A stretch of DNA of 64,000 nucleotides from Bombilactobacillus bombi (GCF_013607485.1 NZ_SCHP01000001.1:122529-186528), one strand, 5' to 3'; positions 28,493-38,492 are shown, counted from the stretch's first letter. Translations and numbers: made by a program. Notes: generated by a model not told the origin, from the sequence alone.

Positions 28493-29878
28493 ATGGCACA
28501 ACTTACAGAATTTGACACCATTGCTGCTATTTCGACACCTATTGGCGAAGGCGCTATTTCTATTGTACGGATGTCAGGTGAACAAGCCGTGGCAATTGCT
28601 AATAAAGTGACGCGAGGTAAAGATCTCACGCAGGTTGCCTCGCATACCATTAATTATGGGCATGTTATTGATCCTAAAACGCAACAAAGTATTGATGAAG
28701 TAATGATTTCTGTAATGCGTGCTCCCAAGACGTTCACGCGCGAAGATATTGTTGAGATTAATACCCATGGTGGCATTATGGCTACGAATTTGGTCTTGCA
28801 AACTTTGTTGAGTAATGGAGCGCGCTTAGCCGAGCCAGGGGAATTTACCAAACGTGCTTTTTTGAATGGCCGCATTGATCTTACACAAGCAGAATCAGTA
28901 ATGGACATTATTCGCGCCAAGACTGACAAGGCAATGCAGCAAGCTTTGAACCAATTAGATGGCTCCTTAGCCCACTTAATCAAAAATTTACGCCAAGAAA
29001 TCTTAGAAGTGTTGGCTCAAGTAGAAGTGAATATTGATTATCCCGAATATGATACTGATGAGATGACTACAAAGATGCTTTTAGAAAAGGCCCAACAAGT
29101 TGCAAAGCAAATCGACGGACTTTTAAAAACAGCGCATGAAGGGCAAATTTTAAATCAAGGCATTAAAACAGCCATTATTGGCAAGCCTAATGTGGGTAAA
29201 TCTAGTCTATTAAATGTTTTAACACATCAACAACGGGCCATTGTTACTGATGTGGCTGGAACCACGCGCGATGTGATTGAACAAATGGCCAATATTAATG
29301 GGATACCTTTGCAATTGGTGGATACTGCTGGTATTCATTCTACAGATGATAAAGTAGAACGCTTAGGAGTTGACCGGAGCTTGCAGGCAATTAAAGATGC
29401 GGATTTGGTCTTATTAATACTGGATGGCAGTCGTCCATTAGATGAACAAGATTATCAACTTTTAAAATTAACGCAAGCGAAAAAAAGAATTGTTATTATT
29501 AATAAAAAGGATTTACCACAAGTTTGGCAGTCAGATCAATTGCTAGCAGAACTTAATCCAAAAGAATTAGTGCCGATTTCTGCTGTTGCTCAACAAGGAA
29601 TTGAACAAATTGAACAACAAATTGAACAGCTCTTTTTTGCGGGTATTGAAAATAGTAATTCTACAGCCGTAGTAACAAATGCACGGCAAGTGGGACTTTT
29701 GAAGCAGGCCCAAAAAGCATTAGCTGATGTTCAGGCGGGAATTCAGCAACAAATGCCAATTGATTTAGTTCAAATCGATATGACTAATTGCTGGAATATA
29801 CTAGGCGAAATTACCGGTGAAAGCGCGCCAGATGAGTTAATTACCCAATTATTTAGTCAATTCTGTTTAGGAAAATAA
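28493..29878 (+). CDS. mnmE: tRNA modification GTPase MnmE
   Basis: 461 residues. With MnmG it adds the carboxymethylaminomethyl group to U34 of certain tRNAs. The N-terminal folate-binding domain begins [23 protein letters not shown]. The G domain has [24 protein letters not shown] and NKKD. The protein ends in the catalytic-Cys signature FCLGK. GGAGG precedes the ATG, and mnmG follows after 24 bp. Confidence 0.97.
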   Translation: MAQLTEFDTIAAISTPIGEGAISIVRMSGEQAVAIANKVTRGKDLTQVASHTINYGHVIDPKTQQSIDEVMISVMRAPKTFTREDIVEINTHGGIMATNLVLQTLLSNGARLAEPGEFTKRAFLNGRIDLTQAESVMDIIRAKTDKAMQQALNQLDGSLAHLIKNLRQEILEVLAQVEVNIDYPEYDTDEMTTKMLLEKAQQVAKQIDGLLKTAHEGQILNQGIKTAIIGKPNVGKSSLLNVLTHQQRAIVTDVAGTTRDVIEQMANINGIPLQLVDTAGIHSTDDKVERLGVDRSLQAIKDADLVLLILDGSRPLDEQDYQLLKLTQAKKRIVIINKKDLPQVWQSDQLLAELNPKELVPISAVAQQGIEQIEQQIEQLFFAGIENSNSTAVVTNARQVGLLKQAQKALADVQAGIQQQMPIDLVQIDMTNCWNILGEITGESAPDELITQLFSQFCLGK

Positions 29879-29902
29879 AACTTTTAAAAGAGGTCGTAAT
29901 TA

Positions 29903-31807
29903 ATGCGAGAATATGATGTGGCAGAACATTATGATGTAATAGTGGTAGGAGCCGGGCATGCAGGCTGTGAGGCAGCTTTAGCTGCTGCTCGAATGGGTCA
30001 AAAAACTTTATTGCTGACTATTAATTTGGATATGGTAGCCTTTATGCCTTGTAATCCGTCTATTGGCGGTCCGGCTAAGGGGATTGTTGTACGCGAAATT
30101 GATGCTTTAGGCGGTCAAATGGGCCGCAATATTGATGCGACTTATATCCAAATGCGCATGCTGAACACAGGTAAGGGTCCAGCTGTCCGCGCTTTAAGAG
30201 CACAAGCCGATAAAAATGAATACCATCAGGTAATGAAAGCTACTTTAGAAGCAGAACCTAATTTAACCTTACGGCAAGGCTTAGCAGAAAAATTAATTGT
30301 TCAAGACAATGTTTGCCAAGGTATTATTACGAATACTGGTGCTCGCTACCATGCTCAAGCAGTCGTCTTGACGGCGGGTACTTCTTCACGCGGTAAGATT
30401 ATTATTGGTGAATTAATGTATTCTTCTGGACCTAATAATTCATTGCCTTCAATTAAGTTGTCGGAAGACTTGGAACGTTTAGGCTTGAAATTAAGACGTT
30501 TTAAAACTGGGACTCCTCCCCGAGTTAATAAAGATTCAATTGATTTTAGTAAGATGGAAGAGCAGCCAGGCGATACTACCCCACGGGCTTTTTCCTATGA
30601 AACTCAGCCGCAAGATTATTTGAAAAATCAAATATCTTGTTGGATGACTTATACTAATGCTAATACTCACCAAATTATTCGTGATAATCTAGATCGGGCG
30701 CCGATGTTTTCTGGTATTATTAAGGGTGTTGGCCCTCGTTATTGTCCATCAATTGAGGATAAGGTAGTGCGGTTTGCAGATAAACCCCGCCATCAGCTTT
30801 TTATTGAACCTGAAGGTAAGAATACCAAAGAGTATTATGTGGGCGATTTTTCCACGTCGATGCCTGAAGAAATTCAGCAACAAATGCTGCATTCTGTTGC
30901 TGGCTTAGAGCAGGCGCAAATGATGCGTCCCGGCTATGCGATTGAATATGATATTATTGAACCTTGGCAGCTAAAACAGACTTTAGAAACTAAAAAAATT
31001 AAAAATCTCTATACTGCTGGCCAAATGAATGGGACTTCCGGTTATGAAGAGGCTGCTGGCCAAGGTATTATTGCAGGAATTAACGCGGCACTACGCGTAC
31101 AAAATAAGTCACCGTTTATTTTAAAGCGTAATGAAGCATATATTGGAGTTATGATTGATGATTTAGTCACTAAGGGGACTAATGAGCCTTACCGGCTTTT
31201 AACCAGTCGGGCGGAATATCGCCTAATTTTACGGCATGATAATGCTGATTTAAGACTAAGTGCTCAGGGACATCAATTAGGCTTAATTAGTGATGAGCGT
31301 TTTGCCCATTTACAGCAAAAGCAGCATGAAATTGCAATAGAAACCCAACGTTTACAAACAACACGGATTAAACCAAATGCGCAAGTAAATGACTTTTTGG
31401 CACAAAAACAAATGCCACCACTTCAAGATGGTGTCTTGGCTGCTGATTTTTTGAAGCGTCCGCAAGTGCACTATGAAGATATTATTGATTTAATTGGGCC
31501 CGCTCCTGCGCCAATTAGCAGTGCTGCGCAAGAACAAGTTGAAATTTCCATTAAATACGCAGGTTATATCAAAAAAGAAGAGGCCCAAATTGCTCATTTA
31601 AAGAAATTAGAAGCTAAGAAAATCCCTGAAAACATCGATTATGATGATGTTAGTGGATTGGCAACAGAAGCCTTACAAAAACTGAAAAAAATTAATCCTA
31701 CAACGATTGCTCAAGCTGAGCGTATTTCGGGCGTTAATCCTGCAGATATTAGTATTTTAATGGTTTATATTCAACGGGGACGCATTGCTAAAACGACAGC
31801 AAAATAG
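29903..31807 (+). CDS. mnmG: tRNA uridine-5-carboxymethylaminomethyl modification enzyme MnmG
   Basis: 634 residues, full length. The FAD-binding N-terminus has [32 protein letters not shown], the family segment [15 protein letters not shown], and the C-terminal helical domain that binds MnmE ([19 protein letters not shown]) are present. In many Firmicutes rsmG and noc-parA-parB follow; here the next gene is nagB on the other strand, so the usual segregation genes are not adjacent. Confidence 0.97.
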   Translation: MREYDVAEHYDVIVVGAGHAGCEAALAAARMGQKTLLLTINLDMVAFMPCNPSIGGPAKGIVVREIDALGGQMGRNIDATYIQMRMLNTGKGPAVRALRAQADKNEYHQVMKATLEAEPNLTLRQGLAEKLIVQDNVCQGIITNTGARYHAQAVVLTAGTSSRGKIIIGELMYSSGPNNSLPSIKLSEDLERLGLKLRRFKTGTPPRVNKDSIDFSKMEEQPGDTTPRAFSYETQPQDYLKNQISCWMTYTNANTHQIIRDNLDRAPMFSGIIKGVGPRYCPSIEDKVVRFADKPRHQLFIEPEGKNTKEYYVGDFSTSMPEEIQQQMLHSVAGLEQAQMMRPGYAIEYDIIEPWQLKQTLETKKIKNLYTAGQMNGTSGYEEAAGQGIIAGINAALRVQNKSPFILKRNEAYIGVMIDDLVTKGTNEPYRLLTSRAEYRLILRHDNADLRLSAQGHQLGLISDERFAHLQQKQHEIAIETQRLQTTRIKPNAQVNDFLAQKQMPPLQDGVLAADFLKRPQVHYEDIIDLIGPAPAPISSAAQEQVEISIKYAGYIKKEEAQIAHLKKLEAKKIPENIDYDDVSGLATEALQKLKKINPTTIAQAERISGVNPADISILMVYIQRGRIAKTTAK

Positions 31808-31880
31808 CTGCTTTAAAGAGTAAAGCAACTGTCAACGAGTGATTTTAGAAAACAAGCTTAGATGAATCTTAAATATATAA

Positions 31881-31914
31881 AAACGACCGCCAATTAATCG
31901 CGGTCGTTTTTTGT
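31881..31914. terminator. Terminator between convergent mnmG and nagB
   Basis: AAACGACCGC pairs with GCGGTCGTTT around a 9-base loop; six T follow on the plus strand, and a shorter T-run occurs on the minus strand. It probably serves both genes. Confidence 0.85.
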
Positions 31915-31924
31915 TGGGGAATTT

Positions 31925-32632
31925 TTAATTTAATTTAGCTGCTGCAGCTTCGTCAACAATAAGGGTTACCTGTGGATGTTGTTGCAAAATGCTAGCTGGA
32001 CAAGCTGTGGTTACTGGACCCTTAACTGTTTGATAGATAGCTTCGGCTTTATTGGCGCCCCAAGCCATTAAGATAATATGCTTACTTTGCATGATTGATG
32101 CAATCCCCATAGAGATAGCTTCTTTAGGCACTTCATCTTGATTATCAAAAAAGCGGGCATTAGCTTCAATAGTTGATTGAGTCAATTGAACACGGTGCGT
32201 GGTACAGTCAAATGGAGTTTGTGGTTCATTAAATCCAATATGGCCATTTTGACCGATACCTAAAATTTGGATATCAATAGGATTTTCTTTGATTATTTGG
32301 TCATAGCGCTTAATTTCAGCTGAAATATCTGCTGCCACCCCATTAGGAATATAAGAGTGTTGAAATTTTTTATATTGAAAGAGGTGTTGATTCATAAAAT
32401 AATGATAGCTTTGCGGATTATCAGCAGGTAGACTAACATATTCATCTAAATTGATTGATGTGTTTTTTGAAAAATCGAGGTCACTTTGAACCATTTCTTG
32501 ATAGAGCATTACTGGGGTACTGCCGGTAGCTAAACCCAAGACTTTAGCGCCATCTTGTAAACCGTTTTTGATTAAAGCAAAGGCTTTTTGACTGCCGCTT
32601 TTTTGATCTGGAACTGTAATTATTTTCATCAT
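31925..32632 (-). CDS. nagB: Glucosamine-6-phosphate deaminase
   Basis: 235 residues from the first ATG of an ATG-ATG pair at 32632, preceded by AAGGGG; an upstream in-frame start at 32689 lies inside the promoter and is rejected. It converts glucosamine-6-phosphate to fructose-6-phosphate and ammonia. Motifs: [26 protein letters not shown] with the catalytic Asp, and [14 protein letters not shown]. Its length fits the short Firmicutes form without the allosteric tail. The promoter carries a palindrome likely bound by a NagR-type regulator. nagA is not next to it. Confidence 0.95.
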   Translation of the reverse strand: MMKIITVPDQKSGSQKAFALIKNGLQDGAKVLGLATGSTPVMLYQEMVQSDLDFSKNTSINLDEYVSLPADNPQSYHYFMNQHLFQYKKFQHSYIPNGVAADISAEIKRYDQIIKENPIDIQILGIGQNGHIGFNEPQTPFDCTTHRVQLTQSTIEANARFFDNQDEVPKEAISMGIASIMQSKHIILMAWGANKAEAIYQTVKGPVTTACPASILQQHPQVTLIVDEAAAAKLN

Positions 32633-32646
32633 AATCGCCCCTTGAT

Positions 32647-32662
32647 ATTGGTATAGTCCAAT
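32647..32662. promoter_or_regulatory. Palindromic operator at the nagB promoter
   Basis: ATTGGTATAGTCCAAT is a 16-bp near-palindrome (ATTGG arms) that overlaps the -10 box and the expected transcription start. It resembles the NagR/DasR type (GntR family, HutC group) consensus TGGTCTAGACCA, so repression relieved by amino-sugar phosphates is likely (inference). Confidence 0.65.
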
Positions 32663-32689
32663 GATAGCGCATGGGAAATTAAAAGTCAA
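32661..32689 (-). promoter_or_regulatory. nagB promoter
   Basis: On the minus strand TTGACT (32684-32689), 17 bp, TATCAT (32661-32666), about 30 bp before the start codon. The operator palindrome overlaps the -10 box. Confidence 0.75.
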
Positions 32690-32744
32690 TTGTAATAAGA
32701 GTTCACACCGGAGTTAATAAAATAAGCTTGTAGGGAATATTAAA

Positions 32745-32779
32745 AAATCCGTAAAGGTTAAATCTGCCTCAACGGATTT
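32745..32779 (-). terminator. Terminator of ndh
   Basis: On the minus strand AAATCCGT pairs with ACGGATTT around a 19-base loop, followed by TTTTAATA. It lies 40 bp after the ndh stop. Confidence 0.7.
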
Positions 32780-32780
32780 C

Positions 32781-32807
32781 ATTAATTTTATTAATTTTAT
32801 TAATTTA
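32781..32807. repeat. Three tandem copies of ATTAATTTT
   Basis: Nine-base units at 32781-32789 and 32790-32798 are identical, and the third (32799-32807) ends in A. It sits between ndh and its terminator. No function is apparent. Confidence 0.8.
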
Positions 32808-32818
32808 AAGAAGATCAA

Positions 32819-34003
32819 CTATGGTTTTTTTAAGCCCTTAATGCCTGCAACTTCAAACAATACTTGCTCAAAAGATGCCCGCTTAGCTAGAGAAGCTGTA
32901 TGGCCCTTGAGCTTGAGATGAGGTTTAGAAGTTTCAACAATACCATGGTTAGGACCTAAGGAAGCTACTGTGCCTAAAGACTTGTAAACAAACTTCTTTT
33001 GAGGAGCATTATTTAAAGCGGCGGTAATATTTTCGGCAGCAACTCGTGCTTGTGCTAAGGACAATTGTCCAGTTGTTGGCAAAGGCCGGCCTGATTTTGG
33101 ATCCATGGAAGCAGAATCATCACCTAATACATAAATTTCCGGATGATCTTCTAGATTCAAATAATCAGTAACCACAATACGATTACGTTTAGCATTAAAT
33201 CCAGATTCTTTAATTACGTCACTGCCACTAACACCAACGGTCCAGATGATAGAGTTAGCGTATACGCGTTGTTCTTCATCACTATCACCTTTGGTATAAA
33301 CGACAGCATTTTGTTCAATTTTCTTAATTTTAGCACCAGTTAAGATTTTAATACCATTTTTAGTTAAAAAGTCATAAGCATATTGGGCTAATTGGGAATC
33401 AAACATTGGCAAAATTTGAGGAGCCATTTCTAAACTGGTAATGTTAATTTCAGGAACATTATATTTAGCTTTTAAGACTTTAGCAGTATCAATTAATTCT
33501 CCTAATAACTCAATACCTGTAAAACCGGCACCACAAACAGCAATGTTTAAGTCGTTAGGATCTTGGGATTGCTTATAGTCGCGAATATTAGAATTAATTA
33601 CTTGATAAATTTTTTCGGCAGTAGGGATATCTTGTAGTTTGTAAGAATATTGATCGGCACCTTCCATGCCGAAGTTCTCTGAACGAAAACCTAAACTTAA
33701 TACCACGTAATCATAAGAAATATCTACATGATCTTCAAATTCGACTTTCTTGTTTTCGTAGTCTACTTTTTTCACAGTAGCTTGAATAAAGTTAACATTA
33801 TCTGGGATTACTGCACTGATATCAAAACTAATATCGTCTGCTTGAGCTGTTCCTGCTGCTACTCGATAAAGTTGAATTGATTCCACATGCTTAGTATTAC
33901 GATCAATTAAATCAATGGTTGTTCCTTCCGGAGCAATTTTTGCTAATTTTCTTGCCGTACCTAACCCTGCATAACCAGCGCCTAAAATTACGATGTGAGC
34001 CAT
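32819..34003 (-). CDS. ndh: Type II NADH dehydrogenase (NAD(P)/FAD-dependent oxidoreductase)
   Basis: 394 residues. The FAD-binding fold starts IVILGAGYAGLGTARKLA. The NADH-binding fold has NIAVCGAGFTGIELLGELID. The second FAD motif is YVLGDDSASMD. The C-terminus is short and amphipathic and would sit on the membrane. Such enzymes pass electrons from NADH to menaquinone without pumping protons. In the same window lie quinone-prenylation genes and cydABCD, consistent with an NADH:oxygen respiratory chain ending in cytochrome bd. Confidence 0.9.
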   Translation of the reverse strand: MAHIVILGAGYAGLGTARKLAKIAPEGTTIDLIDRNTKHVESIQLYRVAAGTAQADDISFDISAVIPDNVNFIQATVKKVDYENKKVEFEDHVDISYDYVVLSLGFRSENFGMEGADQYSYKLQDIPTAEKIYQVINSNIRDYKQSQDPNDLNIAVCGAGFTGIELLGELIDTAKVLKAKYNVPEINITSLEMAPQILPMFDSQLAQYAYDFLTKNGIKILTGAKIKKIEQNAVVYTKGDSDEEQRVYANSIIWTVGVSGSDVIKESGFNAKRNRIVVTDYLNLEDHPEIYVLGDDSASMDPKSGRPLPTTGQLSLAQARVAAENITAALNNAPQKKFVYKSLGTVASLGPNHGIVETSKPHLKLKGHTASLAKRASFEQVLFEVAGIKGLKKP

Positions 34004-34123
34004 AAATTTGATCCTTCCTTCTTCTCTTATGTAATCTACTTATATTATATGCTTAAATTTAGCCCCTGAAAACAAATATACTGTATTTTTTACTAAAAGA
34101 TCACATAGTTGTTAATAAATATT

Positions 34124-34152
34124 TTGTGCAAACGATTGCTCTAGCGTATAAT
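34124..34152 (+). promoter_or_regulatory. ackA promoter
   Basis: TTGTGC (34124-34129), 17 bp, TATAAT (34147-34152), about 30 bp before the start codon. A cre-like sequence overlaps the -35 box and spacer. Confidence 0.7.
34127..34140 (+). promoter_or_regulatory. cre-like CcpA site in the ackA promoter
   Basis: TGCAAACGATTGCT fits the catabolite-response consensus TGNAANCGNWNNCW at all fixed positions. In Bacillus CcpA activates ackA from a cre upstream of the promoter; here the site overlaps the -35/spacer, which would fit repression better (inference). Confidence 0.5.
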
Positions 34153-34182
34153 TTGAATATACGAATGAAAGAGGTGTCTATT

Positions 34183-35379
34183 ATGTTGTTTATGGCGATA
34201 AACGCCGGAAGCTCCAGTTTAAAATGGCAGATTTATGATATGCCTAGTGAAAAGCGAGTTGCTAAAGGAATGATTGATCGTCTTGGTAAACAAGATGCAA
34301 TTTTTAAAGCTAGTTACGGTGAAGGGCAAAAATTTGAACAACAAGAACCCATTGTATCAAAAGAAAAAGCCGCTGCTTTAATTCTTACTCGGCTTAAGAG
34401 TTTACAAATTGTCGATCGTTTAGAAGATATTAAGGGCGTGGGACATCGGGTTGTTTCTGGTGGAGAAGTTTTTGAGCACTCAACAGTTATTACACCAGAA
34501 GTATTATTACAAATTGAAAATTTATCAGAATTGGCGCCTTTACATAATAGTATTGAAGCTTATTATGTTAGTGTTTTTGCTAAATTGTTACCGCATTCAA
34601 AACAAGTAGCTGTTTTTGATACATCATTTTTTACTACTTTGGCCCCTGTTAATTATCTTTACCCTATTGAAACTAAATATTACAATCAATACGGAGTGCG
34701 TAAATACGGCGCTCATGGCACTAGTCACCGCTATGTGACCCAGCGCACAGCAGAAATTTTACAAAAGCCTTTAGACCAACTGAATTTAATCACCCTGCAT
34801 TTAGGTAATGGTGCTTCGATTTCAGCTATTGAACATGGCAAAGCAATTGATACATCAATGGGCTTTACTCCATTAGCGGGATTAATGATGGGAACGCGTT
34901 CTGGTGATGTTGATCCTTCAATTATTCCCTACATTATGGAAAAAGAACATTTACAAACGGCTTCTCAAATGATTAAAATTTTGAATAATAATTCTGGTTT
35001 GCTAGGGGTGTCAGGTGTTTCCAATGATAAGCGGGATATTGATGATGCAGCAGCAACTGGCAATCATCAGGCCCAATTGGCTCAAGAAATGTTTGTCAAT
35101 CGCATTGTTAAATATGTCGGCTCTTATTTGGCCTTGTTAGATGAGTTACCGGATGCTTTAGTCTTTACTGCCGGTGTCGGGGAAAATGACCAGCCTGTGC
35201 GGCAAGCGGTTTGTGAGCAGTTGCGCCATTTCGGTGTCAAAATAGATACTGAGAAAAACCAAGTTAAAGGTCAAGAAACATTAGTCAGCACACCAGATTC
35301 TACTATCAAAGTTTTAGTAGTACCGACTAATGAAGAATTAATGATTGCTCGTGATACTTATAATTTGACTCAAAAGTAA
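34183..35379 (+). CDS. ackA: Acetate kinase
   Basis: 398 residues from ATG 34183, with GAGG 8 bases upstream; an in-frame start at 34126 lies within the promoter. It makes ATP and acetate from acetyl phosphate. The ASKHA fold starts MAINAGSSSLKWQIY. VFDTSFFTT, KYGAHGTSHRYV, LHLGNGASISAI and the C-terminal FTAGVGENDQPVR and VPTNEELMIARD are all present. It has its own terminator at 35392. Confidence 0.97.
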   Translation: MLFMAINAGSSSLKWQIYDMPSEKRVAKGMIDRLGKQDAIFKASYGEGQKFEQQEPIVSKEKAAALILTRLKSLQIVDRLEDIKGVGHRVVSGGEVFEHSTVITPEVLLQIENLSELAPLHNSIEAYYVSVFAKLLPHSKQVAVFDTSFFTTLAPVNYLYPIETKYYNQYGVRKYGAHGTSHRYVTQRTAEILQKPLDQLNLITLHLGNGASISAIEHGKAIDTSMGFTPLAGLMMGTRSGDVDPSIIPYIMEKEHLQTASQMIKILNNNSGLLGVSGVSNDKRDIDDAAATGNHQAQLAQEMFVNRIVKYVGSYLALLDELPDALVFTAGVGENDQPVRQAVCEQLRHFGVKIDTEKNQVKGQETLVSTPDSTIKVLVVPTNEELMIARDTYNLTQK

Positions 35380-35391
35380 TTGAATAAATAT

Positions 35392-35434
35392 AAAAAACGG
35401 TTCTAAGTCCTAAATACTTAGATCCGTTTTTTAT
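35392..35434 (+). terminator. Terminator of ackA
   Basis: AAAAAACGGTTCTAAGT pairs, with one mismatch, to ACTTAGATCCGTTTTTT around a 7-base loop, 13 bp after the ackA stop. Confidence 0.85.
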
Positions 35435-35464
35435 TCCGCGGGACAAATAGAGTTTAGTTTTTAC

Positions 35465-35478
35465 TGGAACGCGTTTCA
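35465..35478. promoter_or_regulatory. LacI-type palindromic operator
   Basis: TGGAACGCGTTTCA, a palindrome except for one base pair, has the central CG typical of LacI/GalR operators. It lies between the -35 and -10 (TATAAT, 35484-35489) of the gene for the LacI-type regulator, 45 bp from its start, which suggests autoregulation. Confidence 0.65.
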
Positions 35479-35522
35479 CGGTCTATAATGAAATTAGTCT
35501 TGGATAGAGTGAGGTTAAGCAG

Positions 35523-36485
35523 ATGGCAACTATTCGCGATGTGGCTCGTTTAAGCGGCTACTCCATAACAACAGTTTCTCGAGTTCTAAATCACAGTGGC
35601 TATGTTTCCCAAAAGGCCATCCGTAAAATTAAACAAGTAATGGAACAATTAGACTATGTGCCTAATGCCATTGCTCGAGACTTGAGCAATGGCCGCACCC
35701 ATAAGATTGGAGTCATTCTACCCCAAATCCGTGCTCCTTATTTTGGTCAAATTTTAAACGGCATTGCTGAAGCAGCTTTTTCAACAGACTATTCTATTAC
35801 TTTGCTGCCTTCGGAATATGATGAAGCTGCTGAAATTTATTATTTAGAGCAATTACGTCGTAAAGAATATGACGGTTTAATTATTACTTCTCATGGTCTG
35901 CCTTTAGAAAAGCTAGCAGCCTATAATAAATACGGCCCGCTTGTTTGTTGTGAAGATCCGGGAACCTTGCCTTTAGCAGCTGTTTTTACCGATCGTTATA
36001 GTGCCTTTGTTCAGTTATTCCAATGGCTGCAAGATCAACAAATTAATCGAGTGGCTTGCATGTTTTATCGTGGAGCTCAATTAAGTGCTACGACACGCTT
36101 AACATTGGCAGCGTACCAAAAAGTTTATGGACAGAAATTGCCGGATGATTTATTGATGCCTAAAATCACATCCACTAAGGCTGCCTATTTGGGGGTTCAA
36201 AAGACTGCTCAAACTGTTCAAAATTTACAGGGTATCTTTGCTAATAGTGATGGAAATGCTATTGTAGCGCGTCATTATTTTCTTAATCACCATTTAAAAT
36301 TACCCCTTATTATTGGACAAGGTTACGAAATATCTAGTTTAGCTGTGAAAATGCCTACCATTGATTATCATCTCTATGAATTAGGCCGTAAGGCATTTAA
36401 AATGGTCCTCTCAGTTCCTCAAACTCCTAGCAAAGTTAAGTTGCCCGCAGATTTTATTATTCAAAATAATCAATTGGCAATTTAA
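35523..36485 (+). CDS. LacI-family transcriptional regulator
   Basis: 320 residues. The N-terminal helix-turn-helix and hinge (ATIRDVARLSGYSITTVSRVLN, then YVPNAIARDLSNGRTHKIGVI) are classical. The remainder is a periplasmic-binding-protein-like effector domain, slightly short. The effector cannot be named. No sugar operon is adjacent on the same strand. The gene follows ackA but has its own promoter and operator-like palindrome. It ends 3 bp from convergent menA. Confidence 0.92.
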   Translation: MATIRDVARLSGYSITTVSRVLNHSGYVSQKAIRKIKQVMEQLDYVPNAIARDLSNGRTHKIGVILPQIRAPYFGQILNGIAEAAFSTDYSITLLPSEYDEAAEIYYLEQLRRKEYDGLIITSHGLPLEKLAAYNKYGPLVCCEDPGTLPLAAVFTDRYSAFVQLFQWLQDQQINRVACMFYRGAQLSATTRLTLAAYQKVYGQKLPDDLLMPKITSTKAAYLGVQKTAQTVQNLQGIFANSDGNAIVARHYFLNHHLKLPLIIGQGYEISSLAVKMPTIDYHLYELGRKAFKMVLSVPQTPSKVKLPADFIIQNNQLAI

Positions 36486-36488
36486 CTT

Positions 36489-37391
36489 TTAAAAAATTAA
36501 TCCAATTGCAAAGCTAATTACTTGAGTGGCTGTAATAATAAAAAGATTTTTGACTGCTAGAGGGAAAGTTTGTTTTTTGATATGGACGGCAAAAAACTTA
36601 GTAGTATTGCGATAAACTATAGGAATAACTAAAAGGGTTAATAACATTGTCCAAGGCAAGATATTCTTAACAATGGCAACTATTAATAAAAGGTAACCTA
36701 AGACTAATAAAAGGGCGTAAAAACCAAGACTATTTTTAACTCCCAAAAAACGGACAATAGTATGCCGCCCTAGGTCAATATCTTCTTGATAATCACAAAT
36801 ATTATTAGCTAGAAGTAAAGATGCAATCGCGCATTGTGAAAGGCCTGACGCCAGCAAAATAGGCGCAATAAACTGCCAATTAAAGGTGACAGTTTGGGCA
36901 ACGTTGATATAAACTGCAATGAGAAAAATAATAAAGCCCATTGTAAATCCAGAAAAGAATTCGCCTAAAGGCAATGAATTAATGGGGCAGGGTCCGCCAG
37001 CATAAAAAAAGCCTACGGCAAAGCAAAATAATCCCAAGGCCAATAAAATCCAACCCACACGGGCAACCAAAAAAAGTCCAATTAAGGCGGCAACAGCTGC
37101 CATAATAAAATCTAACCACCCAATTTTTTTAATATTAAGGTGATGTACGCCGATTACATTAGTTTGTTTTTTAAATTCCTCTTGGCCAGTGGCATTTTGG
37201 TAATCCCAGTAGTTATCATTAACATCTACTGACATATTAAAGAGCAGCATGGCAATAAAAAATAGAATTAGATTTAACCAATTCAAATGTTGAAAATGAT
37301 AGGCAGCATAAAAAGTGCCCAGTAAAAATGGGAAAATACTGGCAGTTTTGGCTTTAATTTCGACTAATTCTAAAAATACAGATAGTTTCAA
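36489..37391 (-). CDS. menA: 1,4-dihydroxy-2-naphthoate prenyltransferase (UbiA family)
   Basis: 300 residues from TTG at 37391, with GAGG 12 bases upstream; a longer reading back to 37562 would run across the divergent gene and is rejected. Membrane prenyltransferase with about eight helices. The first Asp-rich motif is NMSVDVNDNYWDYQNATG, and a second is NNICDYQEDIDLGRHTIVRFLG. It attaches a polyprenyl chain to DHNA to make demethylmenaquinone. It diverges from the polyprenyl diphosphate synthase that would supply its co-substrate. Confidence 0.9.
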   Translation of the reverse strand: MKLSVFLELVEIKAKTASIFPFLLGTFYAAYHFQHLNWLNLILFFIAMLLFNMSVDVNDNYWDYQNATGQEEFKKQTNVIGVHHLNIKKIGWLDFIMAAVAALIGLFLVARVGWILLALGLFCFAVGFFYAGGPCPINSLPLGEFFSGFTMGFIIFLIAVYINVAQTVTFNWQFIAPILLASGLSQCAIASLLLANNICDYQEDIDLGRHTIVRFLGVKNSLGFYALLLVLGYLLLIVAIVKNILPWTMLLTLLVIPIVYRNTTKFFAVHIKKQTFPLAVKNLFIITATQVISFAIGLIF

Positions 37392-37461
37392 AGTTTTTCT
37401 AAACCTCGTTTCCGTTTTTGATATACTATAATAGATTATAATACAGAAAAAGGTGTAACCA
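37392..37461. promoter_or_regulatory. Shared divergent promoter region, menA and prenyl synthase
   Basis: This 70-bp gap contains overlapping TATAAT sequences (37427-37432 and 37437-37442 on the plus strand) and a TATAGT reading the other way. It is likely to hold back-to-back promoters for the two quinone genes. Confidence 0.5.
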
Positions 37462-38436
37462 ATGATTAACTCCTTGTGGGCTAAAATTCCTGAATTGAAT
37501 GAGCAATTAGAACAGGTACAAGAAACTATTTTAGAGCAAATTAAACCACTTAATGAACCCATTGCTGGCCTAATTAAGCAGCAAATAACGAGCGGCGGAA
37601 AGATGATTCGTCCGGCTTGTCTATTATTGTTTAGTGAATTTGGACCATATCAAAATACTAAACAAAAACTGCAAGCTGCTGCAGCCATGGAAGTTTTACA
37701 TTTGGCAACTTTAATTCATGATGATGTGATTGATGATTCTAACCTACGGCGAAATGTACCCACCATTCAGGTACAATTAGGCGATCGCAATGCGGTATAT
37801 GCGGGTGATTATTTATTGACGGTTTACTTTGAATTAATTAGTCAGGTAGCTAATCAACAACAAGAAGTTGTTTATAATGCCCGAAGTATTAAAAAGATTT
37901 TGCGGGGAGAATTAGACCAATTACAAATTAATCGTAACATTGACGCAACCGTCAAGATGTATCTTCGAGAAATTTCCGGCAAGACAGCACAATTAATTGA
38001 ATTAAGTGCTCAGTTTGGGGCAATGTTGGCGCAATCTAATCAGCATATTATTCATAAAGCGCGTTTTATTGGTCATAATTTAGGGATGGCTTTTCAAATT
38101 CAAGACGATATTTTGGATTATTCTGGTTCGGCTCATTTGGGTAAGCCCCGCTTGGAAGATTTAAAAAATGGCGTTTATACACTGCCTTTAATTTATACTT
38201 TGCGGCAAAAAAATAGTCAGTTACCTCAATTCTTAAAACAACACCCACAACTGACGGATACTCAAATACAGCAAATTGCCCAAATTGTGGTTGAACAAGG
38301 AGGAATGCAGGCTGCTCAAGCTTTGGCACGTAAATATACCAATAAAGCCATTGCCTTAATTGCGGAATTACCGAATAATAAATATCGTTATTATTTAAAG
38401 CAAATTACTAAAGAACTACTCCAGCGACAGCAATAG
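37462..38436 (+). CDS. Polyprenyl diphosphate synthase (trans-type)
   Basis: 324 residues. First Asp-rich motif LIHDDVIDDSNLRR and second FQIQDDILDY, with GGKMIRPACLLL before them; this is the catalytic subunit type that makes hepta- to decaprenyl diphosphate. The chain length cannot be set from sequence. The divergent menA suggests the product is the menaquinone side chain. No small regulatory subunit (HepS/HepI type) is seen nearby. Confidence 0.9.
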   Translation: MINSLWAKIPELNEQLEQVQETILEQIKPLNEPIAGLIKQQITSGGKMIRPACLLLFSEFGPYQNTKQKLQAAAAMEVLHLATLIHDDVIDDSNLRRNVPTIQVQLGDRNAVYAGDYLLTVYFELISQVANQQQEVVYNARSIKKILRGELDQLQINRNIDATVKMYLREISGKTAQLIELSAQFGAMLAQSNQHIIHKARFIGHNLGMAFQIQDDILDYSGSAHLGKPRLEDLKNGVYTLPLIYTLRQKNSQLPQFLKQHPQLTDTQIQQIAQIVVEQGGMQAAQALARKYTNKAIALIAELPNNKYRYYLKQITKELLQRQQ

Positions 38437-38492
38437 CGTTATTTTGTGTTCGGACATACAGTGGTTTTAAATTAGCGTGTTAAATAGTCATT

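Noticed and set aside
34126..34182. Upstream in-frame start for acetate kinase
   Set aside because: It falls inside the -35/-10 promoter, and the ATG at 34183 has a proper ribosome site.
37392..37562. Longer N-terminus for MenA
   Set aside because: It would overlap the divergent prenyl synthase gene and its Cys-rich sequence does not fit the UbiA family.
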